Below are positions 53,997 to 63,758 of a stretch of DNA of 64,000 nt, piece by piece. The stretch spans positions 8,001,001 through 8,065,000 of the forward strand of contig AP018172.1 of assembly GCA_002368175.1 (NCBI GenBank), written 5' to 3'. Origin of the DNA: Calothrix sp. NIES-2098. GTDB taxonomy: Bacteria > Cyanobacteriota > Cyanobacteriia > Cyanobacteriales > Nostocaceae. Numbering within the stretch: the stretch's first letter is position 1; each line of letters starts with the position of its first letter. Position numbers and translations under genes: made by a program. The notes below the pieces were generated by a model that saw only the letters and a program-made list of their open reading frames with translations, was not told the DNA's origin and did not search any database.

Positions 53997-54749
53997 GTGG
54001 ATATTTTAGATTTGTTTTACAAGGGCGGCCCAGCAATGTGGCCTTTGCTAGCGCTATCGATTTTAGCTTTAAGCGTAATTTTTGAGCGTTTGTGGTTCTG
54101 GCTGCGAATTCTTACTCAAGAAAAAGAAATAGTCGATCGCGTTCTGGATGCTGCTGCTGATAATTGGGAAACAGCCGCGGACATTGCCAAACAAGCAACT
54201 AATCAACCCATCGGTAGGTTTCTCTTCGCTCCCTTACGCTTATTGAAACCCGATCCAGAGACTTTTCGATTAGCATTGGAAGCCACCGCAGAAGATGAGT
54301 TAGCGGGAATGCGGCGAGGTGAAAAACTTTTAGAAGCTGTAATTGCTCTCGCACCACTGTTAGGTTTGTTAGGTACGGTTTTAGGCTTAATCCGTTCTTT
54401 ACGCGCAATTCGGATTGGCGACTTGGGAACTGAATCTACAGCTGGGGTGACTACAGGTATTGGTGAATCCCTAATTAGTACAGCAACTGGTCTAATTGTG
54501 GCTATTGTAAGTTTGGTATTTTACCGCCTATTTCAAAGTTTTGTCGTCAACCAGGTAAAAGTTTTTCGGAAAGCTGGGAACGATCTGGAGCTACTCTACC
54601 GTCAGTCGCCACCTGACTTTAGCAATAGCCCATCAATAATTACGCGGGAACCTTCACGGGAAAATTTTACCCCACCCCGAAAACGAGGTAGAAACAAATT
54701 TTCTGATTCACCAGAAATTTCCGATGGAACTGATTCTTTAGATTCTTAA
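53997..54749 (+). CDS. ExbB/TolQ/MotA-type proton channel protein
   Basis: 250 residues from GTG 53997, with GGAGGAG ten bases upstream. Three membrane segments: about 14-36, 115-137 and 160-182, in the ExbB order. The middle part has LEAVIALAPLLGLLGTVLGLIRSLRAI and the conserved GIGESLISTATGLIVAI. With the ExbD-like protein that follows it should form a proton-driven motor complex for outer-membrane transport or related work. The last 50 residues are a charged, Pro/Ser-rich tail. No tonB-like gene is adjacent. Confidence 0.92.
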   Translation: MDILDLFYKGGPAMWPLLALSILALSVIFERLWFWLRILTQEKEIVDRVLDAAADNWETAADIAKQATNQPIGRFLFAPLRLLKPDPETFRLALEATAEDELAGMRRGEKLLEAVIALAPLLGLLGTVLGLIRSLRAIRIGDLGTESTAGVTTGIGESLISTATGLIVAIVSLVFYRLFQSFVVNQVKVFRKAGNDLELLYRQSPPDFSNSPSIITREPSRENFTPPRKRGRNKFSDSPEISDGTDSLDS

Positions 54750-54799
54750 CTATTTTTAAGAATTTTATCCTGGAACCAAACACACATAAGAGTAAGACA

Positions 54800-55465
54800 A
54801 TGAAAGTTAATTTGCATACTCCGGTTGAAGATTTCCAAATTCAACTCATTCCCTTAATTGATGTCGTTTTTTGTATCCTGACATTTTTTCTGTTAGCAGC
54901 TTTGCAATTCACTCGCCAACAAGCAATAAATATTGATTTGCCTAAAGCCAACACTGGCACCTCACCCACAGCTAGTTTACAGGGTACTAGCAATATATTA
55001 CCTGTGACTATTGATGCTGTTGGTCAAACTTACGTGGAAAAACAAATGGTCAGACGAGATCAATTGGCAGATATTTTAAAGAAGTATGTTCAAGAAAACC
55101 CCAATGGTGTTTTGGTGCTGAATGCGTCGCGGACAGCAACATACAACGATGTAATTGAGACATTGGATTTACTGCGACAAGTAGGAGGCGATCGCGTATC
55201 TTTGGGAATTATACCGGGGCCATCTCAAACATCTTCTTCAACTCAGCCAGTGATTCCATCTTTCCCCATTAATCCTGGTACTAATCCTGTACCAAATAAC
55301 GCACCTGTACCAGGAATCAATCCCCAAGGTAACATTAATCCCAACTTTCCCATTAACCCTAATCAACCTCAAACAGGGCGTAATCTTAATCCTGTTAATC
55401 CAGAGATTGCTCCTAGAGTTCCCAACCAGCCTGTAGCACCAGGAAAAAATAACTCTACTCCTTAA
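54800..55465 (+). CDS. ExbD/TolR-type protein with Pro/Asn-rich tail
   Basis: 221 residues. One membrane segment (about 18-40), LIDVVFCILTFFLLAALQF, carries the conserved aspartate (LIDV) that conducts protons. The periplasmic domain follows (DLPKANTGT, ILPVTIDAVGQTYVEK, GVLVLNASRTATYNDVIETLDLLRQVGGDRVSLGI). Residues 145-221 are low-complexity PNNAPVPGINPQ-type sequence. It is 50 bases after exbB, in the usual exbB-exbD order. Confidence 0.92.
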   Translation: MKVNLHTPVEDFQIQLIPLIDVVFCILTFFLLAALQFTRQQAINIDLPKANTGTSPTASLQGTSNILPVTIDAVGQTYVEKQMVRRDQLADILKKYVQENPNGVLVLNASRTATYNDVIETLDLLRQVGGDRVSLGIIPGPSQTSSSTQPVIPSFPINPGTNPVPNNAPVPGINPQGNINPNFPINPNQPQTGRNLNPVNPEIAPRVPNQPVAPGKNNSTP

Positions 55466-55930
55466 AGGTTATACTGACTCAACAGAGAAAGTAACCCTTA
55501 CCCTAGAAGCTTCTACACAAATAAAGATGGAAAGACAAGGAGGAAAAACCTATTTTCTTGTATAGGCGCTACTCCTGCGTATTTGGCAAGCTAACCTCCT
55601 TGTAATACCATTTTGGCTTTGAGATTGTGTAGTGAGAATTGCAGTCTGCATCTGAGTTGTGTCAATCCATCTGATGCAATCATTTTTGTAATTGGTAACT
55701 ATTCAAGCAGAATTAATACACAATTTAATTGCTTTATTTCGCTTCGCTCGCAATGACTGGAGATATTTTTGTTATCTGCTCTAAAACCTAAAGATAACCA
55801 AAATAAATTTTGAATAAATAAAAAAAATCTGCTAATTTACAAGTAATTAGTTAATTTCCAAAGTTTTTCTTCGATATCTCCTGCCTTAGTTTCTACGCTG
55901 TTCGCCATTCACGTTTCAGGGGTTGTGGCA
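55466..55930. other. Intergenic region after exbD
   Basis: About 465 bases, AT-rich, with repeat-like pieces (CGCTTCGCTCGCAATGACTGG near 55740). No reading frame, RNA gene or strong terminator is apparent. It should hold the promoter of the following holin-like gene. Confidence 0.45.
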
Positions 55931-56296
55931 ATGAATGAAATTTGGACAGTTATAATTGTTTGGCTGGTAACATCTATTAGCTTGTTAATTATTAGCAAGC
56001 TACCTTTAGGAGTAGAAATTGATACTCCTAATAAAGCTTTCCTATCAGCCGCCGTGCTTGGCATTGTCACGACATTAGTAAGGCCAATTCTGCGTCTTTT
56101 ATTTGCAGTACCAAGTTTGTTGACCTTTAACTTATTATCCGGCTTATTCACCTTTATGATTGCCGTTGTTTGTTTTAGTATTGCGGCTTGGTTAGTAGAA
56201 GGCTTTCGCTTACGTTTCGGTATTTGGAGTGCTGTCTTAGGAGCGTTTGCACTCACCATTATCAACAATTTGATCTATCGTTTATTAGGTGTATAA
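55931..56296 (+). CDS. Phage-holin-family (holin superfamily IV) membrane protein
   Basis: 121 residues with four membrane segments (about 5-23, 33-52, 56-82, 90-117). GVEIDTPNKAFLSAAVLGIVTTLVRPILRLL is the signature of the four-helix mycobacterial-type phage holin family. In cyanobacteria this is a chromosomal gene of unknown role, not evidence of a prophage. ATG 55931 is chosen over GTG 55925; AGGGG lies just upstream. Confidence 0.85.
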   Translation: MNEIWTVIIVWLVTSISLLIISKLPLGVEIDTPNKAFLSAAVLGIVTTLVRPILRLLFAVPSLLTFNLLSGLFTFMIAVVCFSIAAWLVEGFRLRFGIWSAVLGAFALTIINNLIYRLLGV

Positions 56297-56391
56297 ATTT
56301 TAAATAAAAACCACTCTCAAGTCCAAAGTAAATAGTCCACAGTTGATAGTATAAAGCTCCTTACTATTGACTATGGACTATTGCCTATTAA

Positions 56392-57099
56392 CTATTCATT
56401 AGCACCTGGAGGAGCAACTGAAGTAGTTGATTGTTGTTTGCGCTGTTCGCGTTTTTTGCGATCGGCGGAGAGCATATCTGCCATCACTACTAGTGCTTGT
56501 GCTATTTTGTCTAGGTTTGAGCGATACAGATCCAAATCTTTACTTAATTTTTCATCAGACAGATGCAAGCCACTAGCTATATTTTTTAGAGCTTCGTTGC
56601 GTTGTTTTTCGTCTTTTACTAATTCTGGATCTGACAGTTCTAATAAAGAAAATAACCCAATTGCAAACAAGCGGCTGTATTTAAAGTTAGGATTATTGGC
56701 GATCGCTTGTAATTGGTCTTGCAAGTCAGCATCTCGATTTAAGCTCGTGCTTTGACTGAGCCACGCAATTAGATCGTTAACTGGCAAACTTTTAGCCAAT
56801 TCTCGTAATCTTTCAGCATCCTGCTTGTAGCGTTGCTCATCCTGCTCTACAGCCTGACATAAGGCACTAAAAATCGATTCCTTATCCCGTTCCGGTTGAT
56901 AGCCTTGCATGAAGCGGTCAAAGGTAGTGACGACGCCCAAGCCATAAATCGGATTGTAGCTAAAATCGGCATTTACTGACAGCAGATGCATTTCCACCAT
57001 CAATTCTTCCACTACCCGACGATAAATCGTATTGATTGGACGGGTGTGAAGCGTGTAGAAAGTTCGCTTTGTATCAGAAACAGTACGGACGTTATTCAC
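56392..57099 (-). CDS. psb29: Photosystem II assembly protein Psb29/Thf1
   Basis: 235 residues from GTG 57099. VRTVSDTKRTFYTLHTRPINTIYRRVVEELMVEMHLLSVNADFSYNPIYGLGVVTTFDRFMQGY is the conserved thylakoid-formation-protein N-terminus. The rest is helical with a coiled-coil end (LADRKKREQRKQQ-type). Psb29 interacts with FtsH proteases during photosystem II repair. The C-terminal 15 residues are Thr/Pro-rich. It is convergent with the holin-like gene across a STRR-like patch. Confidence 0.92.
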   Translation of the reverse strand: MNNVRTVSDTKRTFYTLHTRPINTIYRRVVEELMVEMHLLSVNADFSYNPIYGLGVVTTFDRFMQGYQPERDKESIFSALCQAVEQDEQRYKQDAERLRELAKSLPVNDLIAWLSQSTSLNRDADLQDQLQAIANNPNFKYSRLFAIGLFSLLELSDPELVKDEKQRNEALKNIASGLHLSDEKLSKDLDLYRSNLDKIAQALVVMADMLSADRKKREQRKQQSTTSVAPPGANE

Positions 57100-57324
57100 A
57101 AAGAAAATGTTAAGGGCGACGTATTTTTATTGTCTCGCTTAAGGGCTACTTTGCCAAGTTCGGGTTTCAACTTGTGAGTGGGCGGTTTACAATATTTTCA
57201 CTCAAACACCCTCTAAAGCTGCATATCTTGCGGTCTAGTTGAGGCTGTCAATAGTCATTAGCTAAATAACTTATAACTATTGACTCTGGACTCTGGACTA
57301 TTGATAAATTGTGCATCTAAATCT

Positions 57325-57921
57325 ATGAGCTTACCTTCACAGCTAACAGATCTAGCTGAATACCTGGCTGGTGAATTTGACAATAAAGAACAAGCGATCG
57401 CCGATCCTGTTTGGTACGTTCACTTGCGCCTATGGCACAGGCCAGTTAATTTGTTTTCCGAAGACAGTATGACTTTGTTTGCCGAACAAGCTAATATTAT
57501 TAACCTAGAGAATCCTTACCGCCAGAGAATTATGCGGTTAAAGGCAGGGTCTGACATTGAAGCACCCCTGCAAATTCAATATTATATGCCTAAAGATCCA
57601 GGCAGTTTACAAGGTGCAGGTCGCAATCCAGCTTTACTCGATACTTTGACTCCTGACCAATTAGAGTTATTACCAGGTTGCGTACTTACTGTCACCCAGC
57701 AAAAAATAGCGCCTCACGGCTATAAGTTTGTCGCCACTCCTCTACCAGATACTAGTTGTACTTTTACTTATTTAGGTAACACTGTGCAAGTTTCTTTAGG
57801 TTTTGAAGCCTCTGCCGCAGAATTTCACAGCTACGATAAAGGTATTGATAGAGAAACTGGCAAAGCTACTTGGGGCGCTGTTTTAGGCCCTTATCGCTAC
57901 ACTAAGCGAAATCAGTTCTGA
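57325..57921 (+). CDS. cpcT: Phycobiliprotein lyase, CpcT/CpeT family
   Basis: 198 residues from ATG 57325. The family pattern is LTDLAEYLAGEFDNKEQAIADPVWYVHLRLWHRPVNLF, then EDSMTLFAEQANIINLENPYRQRIMRL, PLQIQYYMPKDPGSLQGAGRNP, and GFEASAAEFHSYDKGIDRETGKATWGAVLGPY. CpcT attaches phycocyanobilin to Cys-153-type sites of beta phycocyanin. Length is normal for CpcT rather than the shorter CpeT-like forms. Monocistronic, without phycobiliprotein genes nearby. Confidence 0.92.
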   Translation: MSLPSQLTDLAEYLAGEFDNKEQAIADPVWYVHLRLWHRPVNLFSEDSMTLFAEQANIINLENPYRQRIMRLKAGSDIEAPLQIQYYMPKDPGSLQGAGRNPALLDTLTPDQLELLPGCVLTVTQQKIAPHGYKFVATPLPDTSCTFTYLGNTVQVSLGFEASAAEFHSYDKGIDRETGKATWGAVLGPYRYTKRNQF

Positions 57922-58130
57922 GTTTTGAGTGTTGAGTCACCGAAGTTTGCCCGGAGGGAAACCCTCCTTGCAACTTCTCGCTGAGTACGAAGTTGCAGAA
58001 AATAGCTACTATCTATACTGTTATATTTTTTACCTTTTCTTAATTCTTCCAATTCAGCAATACCAGTGACTATAACTTTGGCAACCAAAGGAAGACGCTG
58101 GCTTCTCAAAACTTACAACTCAGAACAGTT

Positions 58131-58499
58131 TTAGCTGGCGATGCTCCGAGGTACACCTTCTAAAGCTTCCTCTTCAGTTTCAAAGATTTCAAATACTGTA
58201 TCCATCATTGTGACTTCAAACACAAGTTTTGCTTCTGTATGCACATTACATATCCGGAAGCTACCCTTGAGTTTATCGGCGTCACGCATCCCCGCTACTA
58301 AAGAAGTAAGACCAGAACTATCAATAAAGTTTACCTGGCTAAGATTCACAACTACGTGGCGACTGAGTTTGGAAATACATTCCTGTAACTTCAGCCGAAA
58401 TTGCCAAGCGGTGGTGATGTCTAAGCGCCCTGTCGGTGCCAAGACAATAACGGTATTACCATCTTGGGTGATGTGGGTTTTTTGCTCTATTTGAATCAC
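58131..58499 (-). CDS. STAS-domain anti-sigma factor antagonist
   Basis: 122 residues from GTG 58499, which has GGAGG four bases upstream; a TTG at 58526 is the longer alternative. The STAS fold reads GNTVIVLAPTGRLDITTAWQFRLKLQ, VVVNLSQVNFIDSSGLTSLVAGMRDADKL with the phosphorylatable serine in DSSG, and LVFEVTMMDTVFEIF. It would bind an anti-sigma factor or related kinase. No anti-sigma gene is adjacent. Confidence 0.88.
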   Translation of the reverse strand: MIQIEQKTHITQDGNTVIVLAPTGRLDITTAWQFRLKLQECISKLSRHVVVNLSQVNFIDSSGLTSLVAGMRDADKLKGSFRICNVHTEAKLVFEVTMMDTVFEIFETEEEALEGVPRSIAS

Positions 58500-58909
58500 T
58501 GAGCCTCCCTGCGGCAGTCCTGTCAAAGTTAACTACTGTATTTAAGGCTGTTAGTGGTGAGTCAAAAGACTTGCTTGTCTGGAAATTTCAATGCTCCTGT
58601 GACTAGGATGAAATCCAGTAACTTAGTAAATTAATTGACCCACCACTAACAGAACAATTTAGTGCTGATACTTGAGATTAACAAGCTACAGCTAAAAATG
58701 TCACCTTTTTTTACTAGGTGCTTTCTTTAGTAGTTTAACTCACTAACACAAGGGTGAGTGCCCAGGTAAGTGCTGAGTCAAGAATCAAAGAAAATGCTAG
58801 CGAACTATAGAGATGCAAAGCAAAGAACAGAAAAATTCCTATTTTTCTTTATGGGATTGTTTTGTGATGTTTTACGCCGAACTCCATACTTGTCAACGCT
58901 CATTCAGCA
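58500..58909. other. Intergenic region between the STAS gene and hemF
   Basis: About 410 bases with no credible gene. The segment carries two similar pieces, TTAGTGGTGAGTCAA (58550) and CCACCACTAACAG (58640), which form a distant inverted repeat (TTAGTGGTGG type), but no clear terminator. Confidence 0.4.
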
Positions 58910-59953
58910 TTATTTAGTCGGTGTCCAATTTATCCAATCTTGAGGCTTCAAGAAAGTTTCATACAGTTCGGCTTCTGGGGTATTAGCTTCTGGTTGATAC
59001 CCGTATTCCCAACGCACTAAAGGTGGTAGGGACATAAGAATCGATTCTGTACGTCCGTTGGTTTGCAGACCAAAAATTGTACCCCGGTCATAAACCAAGT
59101 TAAATTCTACGTACCTTCCTCGGCGATACAGTTGGAAATTCCGTTCGCGATCGCCATAATTTATTCCATTACGCCGTTCTACAATTGGTACGTAAGCTGG
59201 CAAAAAGGCGCGACCGCAGTCTTGCACCAAAGCAAACAATTCTTCCCAAGTTCTTTGAGGTATTGTTCCGACCTGGTTGCTATATTTAGCTGCTTCTCCA
59301 TTCGGGTCTGGGCCGCGATAGATAGCACCTTGACCATCTTGGTAATCTAAAAATAGACCGCCCACACCCCTAGTTTCACCGCGATGCTTGAGGTAAAAAT
59401 ATTCGTCACACCAGCGCTTGAATACTGGGTAATACTCTGAGTGATGTCGATCGCACGCTTGCTTGAGTGTTTGATGGAAATGTTTGGCATCTTCAGCAAA
59501 TGGGTAGTAAGGTGTTAAATCCGCACCGCCGCCAAACCACCAAACTGGCCCAGCTTCAAAGTAGCGATAGTTTAAATGCACGGTAGGTACGTAGGGATTA
59601 CGCGGGTGTAACACCAATGAAGTACCCGTGGCATAAAAACCGTGTCCGGCTGCTTCTGGACGTTGGGTTAAAATTGACGCTGGTAAATGGGAACCCCAAA
59701 CTTCAGAAAAGTTTACACCAGCTTGTTCAAAGATTGCGCCATCACGCAGAACACGCGATCGCCCTCCACCACCTTCTGGCCGTTCCCAACTATCTTCATG
59801 AAACTTACCAACACTATCCAAATCCATCAAAGCTTGAGTAATTTCGTCTTGTAACTGTTTCATGAACTGACTGACTCTTTGTTTAGCGTCAGTTGCTGGT
59901 AGAAACTTAGATGATTCTACGTCCAGAGTTGGGGTTTGCGAGTTGATCAACAT
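58910..59953 (-). CDS. hemF: Oxygen-dependent coproporphyrinogen III oxidase
   Basis: 347 residues, normal length. DSWERPEGGGGRSRVLRDGAIFEQAGVNFSEVWG near residue 55, the signature HGFYATGTSLVLHPRNPYVPTVHLNYRYFE, GGGADLTPYYP, and RGRYVEFNLVYDRGTIFGLQTNGRTESILMSLPP are all present. It decarboxylates coproporphyrinogen III to protoporphyrinogen IX, feeding haem, chlorophyll and bilins. ATG 59953 is preceded by AGG. Monocistronic. Confidence 0.95.
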   Translation of the reverse strand: MLINSQTPTLDVESSKFLPATDAKQRVSQFMKQLQDEITQALMDLDSVGKFHEDSWERPEGGGGRSRVLRDGAIFEQAGVNFSEVWGSHLPASILTQRPEAAGHGFYATGTSLVLHPRNPYVPTVHLNYRYFEAGPVWWFGGGADLTPYYPFAEDAKHFHQTLKQACDRHHSEYYPVFKRWCDEYFYLKHRGETRGVGGLFLDYQDGQGAIYRGPDPNGEAAKYSNQVGTIPQRTWEELFALVQDCGRAFLPAYVPIVERRNGINYGDRERNFQLYRRGRYVEFNLVYDRGTIFGLQTNGRTESILMSLPPLVRWEYGYQPEANTPEAELYETFLKPQDWINWTPTK

Positions 59954-60433
59954 AGATTCCCGAACCTAAATTACAGTTTCCAAAAAATCAGAAATTTTTA
60001 ATTAAAAAATTTCTGACCAAATTCGAGGTAAAATTCGTTTTTTCTTACTTGTCAAGCATTTATACGATTGATTAGCAAGACTAGAGTTATTTTCCCTCAA
60101 ATGCGTATAGGCTTGTATATTGAACGAAGTTTTTTTTTAATTTCTTGATGGAAATATTTTGGTATTTGTACCAGACTCTGGCGGATGAGTTACTCGCACT
60201 CTTAACCTTGAGATTTCAAGGTTTTGATTAAACTCCTGAAGAATTTAACACCTGAACCAGGATAGTTTTCCACAATTCGGGGCTTGTCAACTCCCAATAA
60301 TCGTACTAGTCTTTGCAACCTAAGGGGCTTGCTATAGTTAGGGCAATTTTGAGAAAGTTCGATTTGAGGGCTGAGTATTATTGCCCACCATACCAGAGTT
60401 CCCAGAAAGTGTTTAGCTAGGAGGATTAGGCAA
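59954..60433. other. Intergenic region upstream of hemF and the SRPBCC gene
   Basis: 480 bases between divergent genes, holding both promoters. Features seen: an imperfect inverted repeat TTGAGATTTCAAGG (60210), and poly-T near 60128. No frame or RNA gene is evident. Confidence 0.4.
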
Positions 60434-60958
60434 ATGCGAGGTTGTTTATCAAAATTTATTCAACGTAAACGTCGCCGATTTTGCGCTTCTCTGGTGCGAA
60501 CATATCGAGAAATTAGTTCTGCTTCTGTAGATGAACTCTGGCAACAGGTGGTAAACTTCACAGACGTTTCTTGGCACCCATTACTCAAGAGTACTAACGT
60601 ACCTTATGGATTAGTACCTAAACCCGGATTAATTTTTCAAGCAGTAACGCGCTTTTCGCCAATTCCCATTCGGATTTTTGTGGAGCGTGTTAATCCTCAA
60701 GAAATGTTAAGTATCAGAGTGCTGGCGATTCCTGGAATTGAGGAACGGATCACTTACCGAGTAGAGTCCACAGTTTGTGGTACTTGTTTATCCTACTCTG
60801 TCACCCTAAGGGGTTGGTTGTCACCCTTAATTTGGTCCTTGTCTCGTCCTTACGTCGATCGCGTGGCTCGTTCCCTAGTAGAAGCAGTAGAAAAAGCCGC
60901 ATTGCAAGCAGTTCCCAACCAGAAAAAAAATCTCAATGACAGCTGTTTTGATTTTTAA
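60434..60958 (+). CDS. SRPBCC-family protein
   Basis: 174 residues. A basic N-terminus (QRKRRRFC) is followed by the START/polyketide-cyclase-like fold: YREISSASVDELWQQVVNFTDVSWHPLL, then GLIFQAVTRFSPIPIRIFVERVNPQEMLSIRVLAI and a terminal helix VDRVARSLVEAVEKAAL. Such proteins bind small hydrophobic ligands. The ligand is unknown. AGGAGG is well placed upstream of ATG 60434. Confidence 0.8.
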   Translation: MRGCLSKFIQRKRRRFCASLVRTYREISSASVDELWQQVVNFTDVSWHPLLKSTNVPYGLVPKPGLIFQAVTRFSPIPIRIFVERVNPQEMLSIRVLAIPGIEERITYRVESTVCGTCLSYSVTLRGWLSPLIWSLSRPYVDRVARSLVEAVEKAALQAVPNQKKNLNDSCFDF

Positions 60959-61174
60959 GGTATAGGCGGATGGGGAAGATGAGGATTTAATTTTGACTAT
61001 TGACTCTGGATTCTTGACAACTCCATCAAAAAACTGAATATTTACCATAGATTAAATATGTATTTTTTTTAAGTTTTATTACAGCGATCGCGGCACAAGA
61101 AAGTATCCAGTTAGTAGTTAAGTTACTTGCCACAAATGCATTTCTTGTTTTTGAAATTTGAAGTTTGAATTTTT

Positions 61175-62245
61175 ATGTACGATGTTCTCGATTCTCGCTC
61201 GGTTCTAGAAGTGTTGCGACCAGTACAAGATCCAGAACTCCAGAAAAGTCTGGTCGAACTGAATATGATTCGCAACGTCAAAATTGATGGTGGCAAGGTG
61301 AGTTTCACTTTAGTGTTGACTACACCCGCCTGTCCTTTAAGGGAATTTATTGTTGAAGACTGTCAAAAAGCAGTGAAACAGCTGCCAGGTGTGACAGATG
61401 TCAGCGTTGAGGTGACAGCAGAAACACCCCAACAAAAAAGCTTACCCGATCGCACTGGCGTTATTGGTGTGAAAAATATCATTGCAGTTTCCAGTGGCAA
61501 AGGTGGTGTGGGTAAGAGTACTGTAGCAGTCAATGTCGCAGTTGCTTTAGCGCAGACAGGTGCAAAAGTCGGTTTACTTGATGCCGATATTTACGGCCCC
61601 AACGATCCCACCATGCTAGGACTGACTGATGCCCAAATCACAGTACGCCCTAGTGACAAAGGTGAAATACTCGAACCGGCTTTTAATCACGGCGTGAAAT
61701 TAGTCTCAATGGGCTTTTTGATTGAGCGAGATCAGCCAGTAATTTGGCGGGGGCCAATGTTAAATGGCGTAATTCGTCAATTTCTCTATCAAGTGCAATG
61801 GGGAGAACTGGACTATCTAATTGTCGATATGCCACCCGGAACGGGGGATGCCCAGTTAACTTTAACCCAAGCAGTACCGATGGCAGGAGCCGTAATTGTC
61901 ACTACACCCCAAAACGTAGCTCTACTAGATTCCCGTAAGGGATTGCGGATGTTCCAGCAGATGAGCGTCCCAGTATTAGGAATCGTGGAAAATATGAGCT
62001 ATTTTATCCCCCCAGATATGCCAGATAAGCAGTACGATATCTTTGGTTCTGGTGGTGGTGAAAAAACAGCGGCTGAACTGGGAGTCCCGTTGTTGGGGCG
62101 CGTACCCCTAGAGATTTCTACAAGAGTTGGTGGTGACAGCGGTGTACCAATAGTCGTAGCTGACCCAGATTCCGCTTCCGCCAAAGCATTAACTGCGATC
62201 GCCTTGGCCATTGCTGGTAAAGTATCAGTTGCAGCCTTGACATAA
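61175..62245 (+). CDS. mrp: Mrp/ApbC-type Fe-S cluster carrier ATPase
   Basis: 356 residues. Residues about 5-85 are a MIP18/DUF59 domain (VLEVLRPVQDPELQKSLVELNMIRNV, TTPACPLREF). Residues about 95-350 are the Mrp ATPase: deviant Walker A SSGKGGVGKSTVAVNVA, GLLDADIYGPNDPTMLGL, DYLIVDMPPGTGDAQLTL, VTTPQNVALLDSRKGLRMF. The usual C-terminal CxxC cluster ligands are not seen: the matching region reads ENMSYFIPPDMPDKQYDIFG. That variant is known in cyanobacterial and plastid HCF101/Mrp relatives. It delivers Fe-S clusters in the cytoplasm. Confidence 0.9.
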   Translation: MYDVLDSRSVLEVLRPVQDPELQKSLVELNMIRNVKIDGGKVSFTLVLTTPACPLREFIVEDCQKAVKQLPGVTDVSVEVTAETPQQKSLPDRTGVIGVKNIIAVSSGKGGVGKSTVAVNVAVALAQTGAKVGLLDADIYGPNDPTMLGLTDAQITVRPSDKGEILEPAFNHGVKLVSMGFLIERDQPVIWRGPMLNGVIRQFLYQVQWGELDYLIVDMPPGTGDAQLTLTQAVPMAGAVIVTTPQNVALLDSRKGLRMFQQMSVPVLGIVENMSYFIPPDMPDKQYDIFGSGGGEKTAAELGVPLLGRVPLEISTRVGGDSGVPIVVADPDSASAKALTAIALAIAGKVSVAALT

Positions 62246-62346
62246 GAAATTCCAATTCTATCTGGTTCCTAGGCCACAGCCTAGGAATACAGATTTTTAG
62301 TAGTCACTAAATTTAAAATTTACAAGTTAAAGTCTCAACTCACACA

Positions 62347-63663
62347 ATGTTATTAAAACGTTCGCTCCCCAAAATTCGCTGGAAGTATTGGGTAAAACCT
62401 TGGCAACAAGTAGATTGGTTATTATTTTGTTTGCCTATTGCCGTTAGTATCTTTGGCGGCGTCATGATTCTCAGTACGGAATTAAAACAGCCAGTAACTG
62501 ACTGGTGGTGGCACTGGCTGGTAGCTAGTATTGGTGTAGTGATTGCATTATTTTTGGCTCGTATCCGTTACGAAAATCTGCTGCAATGGCACTGGGTAAC
62601 TTATGGATTGACAAACTTTAGCCTCATTGCCGTAATGCTCGCTGGTACAAGCGCTAAAGGGGCACAGCGGTGGATTAGTATTGCAGGTTTTAACGTCCAA
62701 CCTTCAGAGTTTGCCAAAATAGGTATCATTATTACCCTAGCGGCGTTGCTACACAAACGCACAGCGTCCACCATTGAGAGTGTTTTTCGAGCCTTAGCAA
62801 TTACTGCTATTCCTTGGGGATTAGTGTTTTTGCAACCGGACTTGGCAACATCATTGGTCTTTGGTGCGATCGTCTTAGGGATGCTTTATTGGGCAAATGC
62901 CAACCCAGGTTGGTTGATATTAATGATTTCTCCTATAGTTGCCGCTATTTTATTTAGTATCGCTTGGCCCTTATCAGAACCAATAGTTTTGTTGAAAGAA
63001 TTATCCTTCAGTCCATTAGGATTATTTTGGGCGGGAGCGATGGCTATTGTTGGTTGGCAGACTCTACCGTGGCGAAAATTTGGACTGGGAGCTATAGGTG
63101 CATGGATTCTCAATATGCTTGGTGGTGAACTAGGTGTTTTTGCTTGGAATCATGTACTCAAAGAATATCAAAAAGATAGACTTAGCGTATTTATCAACCC
63201 CGAACACGACCCCCTAGGTGCTGGATATCATCTCATCCAATCTCGGATTGCCATTGGTGCAGGTGAAATTTGGGGATGGGGTCTATTCAAAGGCCCAATG
63301 ACTCAGCTGAACTTTGTGCCCGAACAGCATACAGACTTTATTTTTTCAGCCGTCGGTGAAGAATTTGGTTTTGTTGGTTGTTTGGTGGTACTTTTTGTCT
63401 TCTGTTTAATTTGCTTACGCCTACTGCATGTAGCTCAAACTGCCAAAGATAATTTTGGTTCTTTATTGGCTATTGGTGTTTTGTCGATGATTGTATTTCA
63501 GCTAATTGTGAATGTTGGCATGACAGTAGGTTTAGCACCTGTAGCTGGAATTCCCCTACCCTGGATGAGTTACGGTCGCTCTGCAATGTTGACTAATTTC
63601 ATTTCCTTAGGAATAGTAGAATCGGTAGCAAACTTTCGCCAACGGCAGAAGTATTATTTCTAA
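62347..63663 (+). CDS. rodA: Peptidoglycan glycosyltransferase RodA (SEDS family)
   Basis: 438 residues with ten membrane segments. FGGVMILSTELKQ opens the fold, GAQRWISIAGFNVQPSEFAKIG is the SEDS loop, then DRLSVFINPEHDPLGAGYHLIQSRIAIGAGEIWGWG, and NVGMTVGLAPVAGIPLPWMSYGRSAMLTNFISLGIVESV ends it. It polymerises peptidoglycan for cell elongation with a class B PBP. No pbp2 is adjacent. Long for E. coli RodA (about 370), as usual in cyanobacteria. Confidence 0.93.
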   Translation: MLLKRSLPKIRWKYWVKPWQQVDWLLFCLPIAVSIFGGVMILSTELKQPVTDWWWHWLVASIGVVIALFLARIRYENLLQWHWVTYGLTNFSLIAVMLAGTSAKGAQRWISIAGFNVQPSEFAKIGIIITLAALLHKRTASTIESVFRALAITAIPWGLVFLQPDLATSLVFGAIVLGMLYWANANPGWLILMISPIVAAILFSIAWPLSEPIVLLKELSFSPLGLFWAGAMAIVGWQTLPWRKFGLGAIGAWILNMLGGELGVFAWNHVLKEYQKDRLSVFINPEHDPLGAGYHLIQSRIAIGAGEIWGWGLFKGPMTQLNFVPEQHTDFIFSAVGEEFGFVGCLVVLFVFCLICLRLLHVAQTAKDNFGSLLAIGVLSMIVFQLIVNVGMTVGLAPVAGIPLPWMSYGRSAMLTNFISLGIVESVANFRQRQKYYF

Positions 63664-63758
63664 GTCAACATTCAAGTGTGTCTCAACTGTGTACTTTTGA
63701 CTTTGGACTCCTAAGAAGTATTAAGCTATATAACAGGAAATAAGCGAGGATAAAAATC

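Noticed and set aside
55931..56296. Evidence for a prophage (holin)
   Set aside because: This holin-family protein is a common lone chromosomal gene in cyanobacteria and no phage genes flank it.
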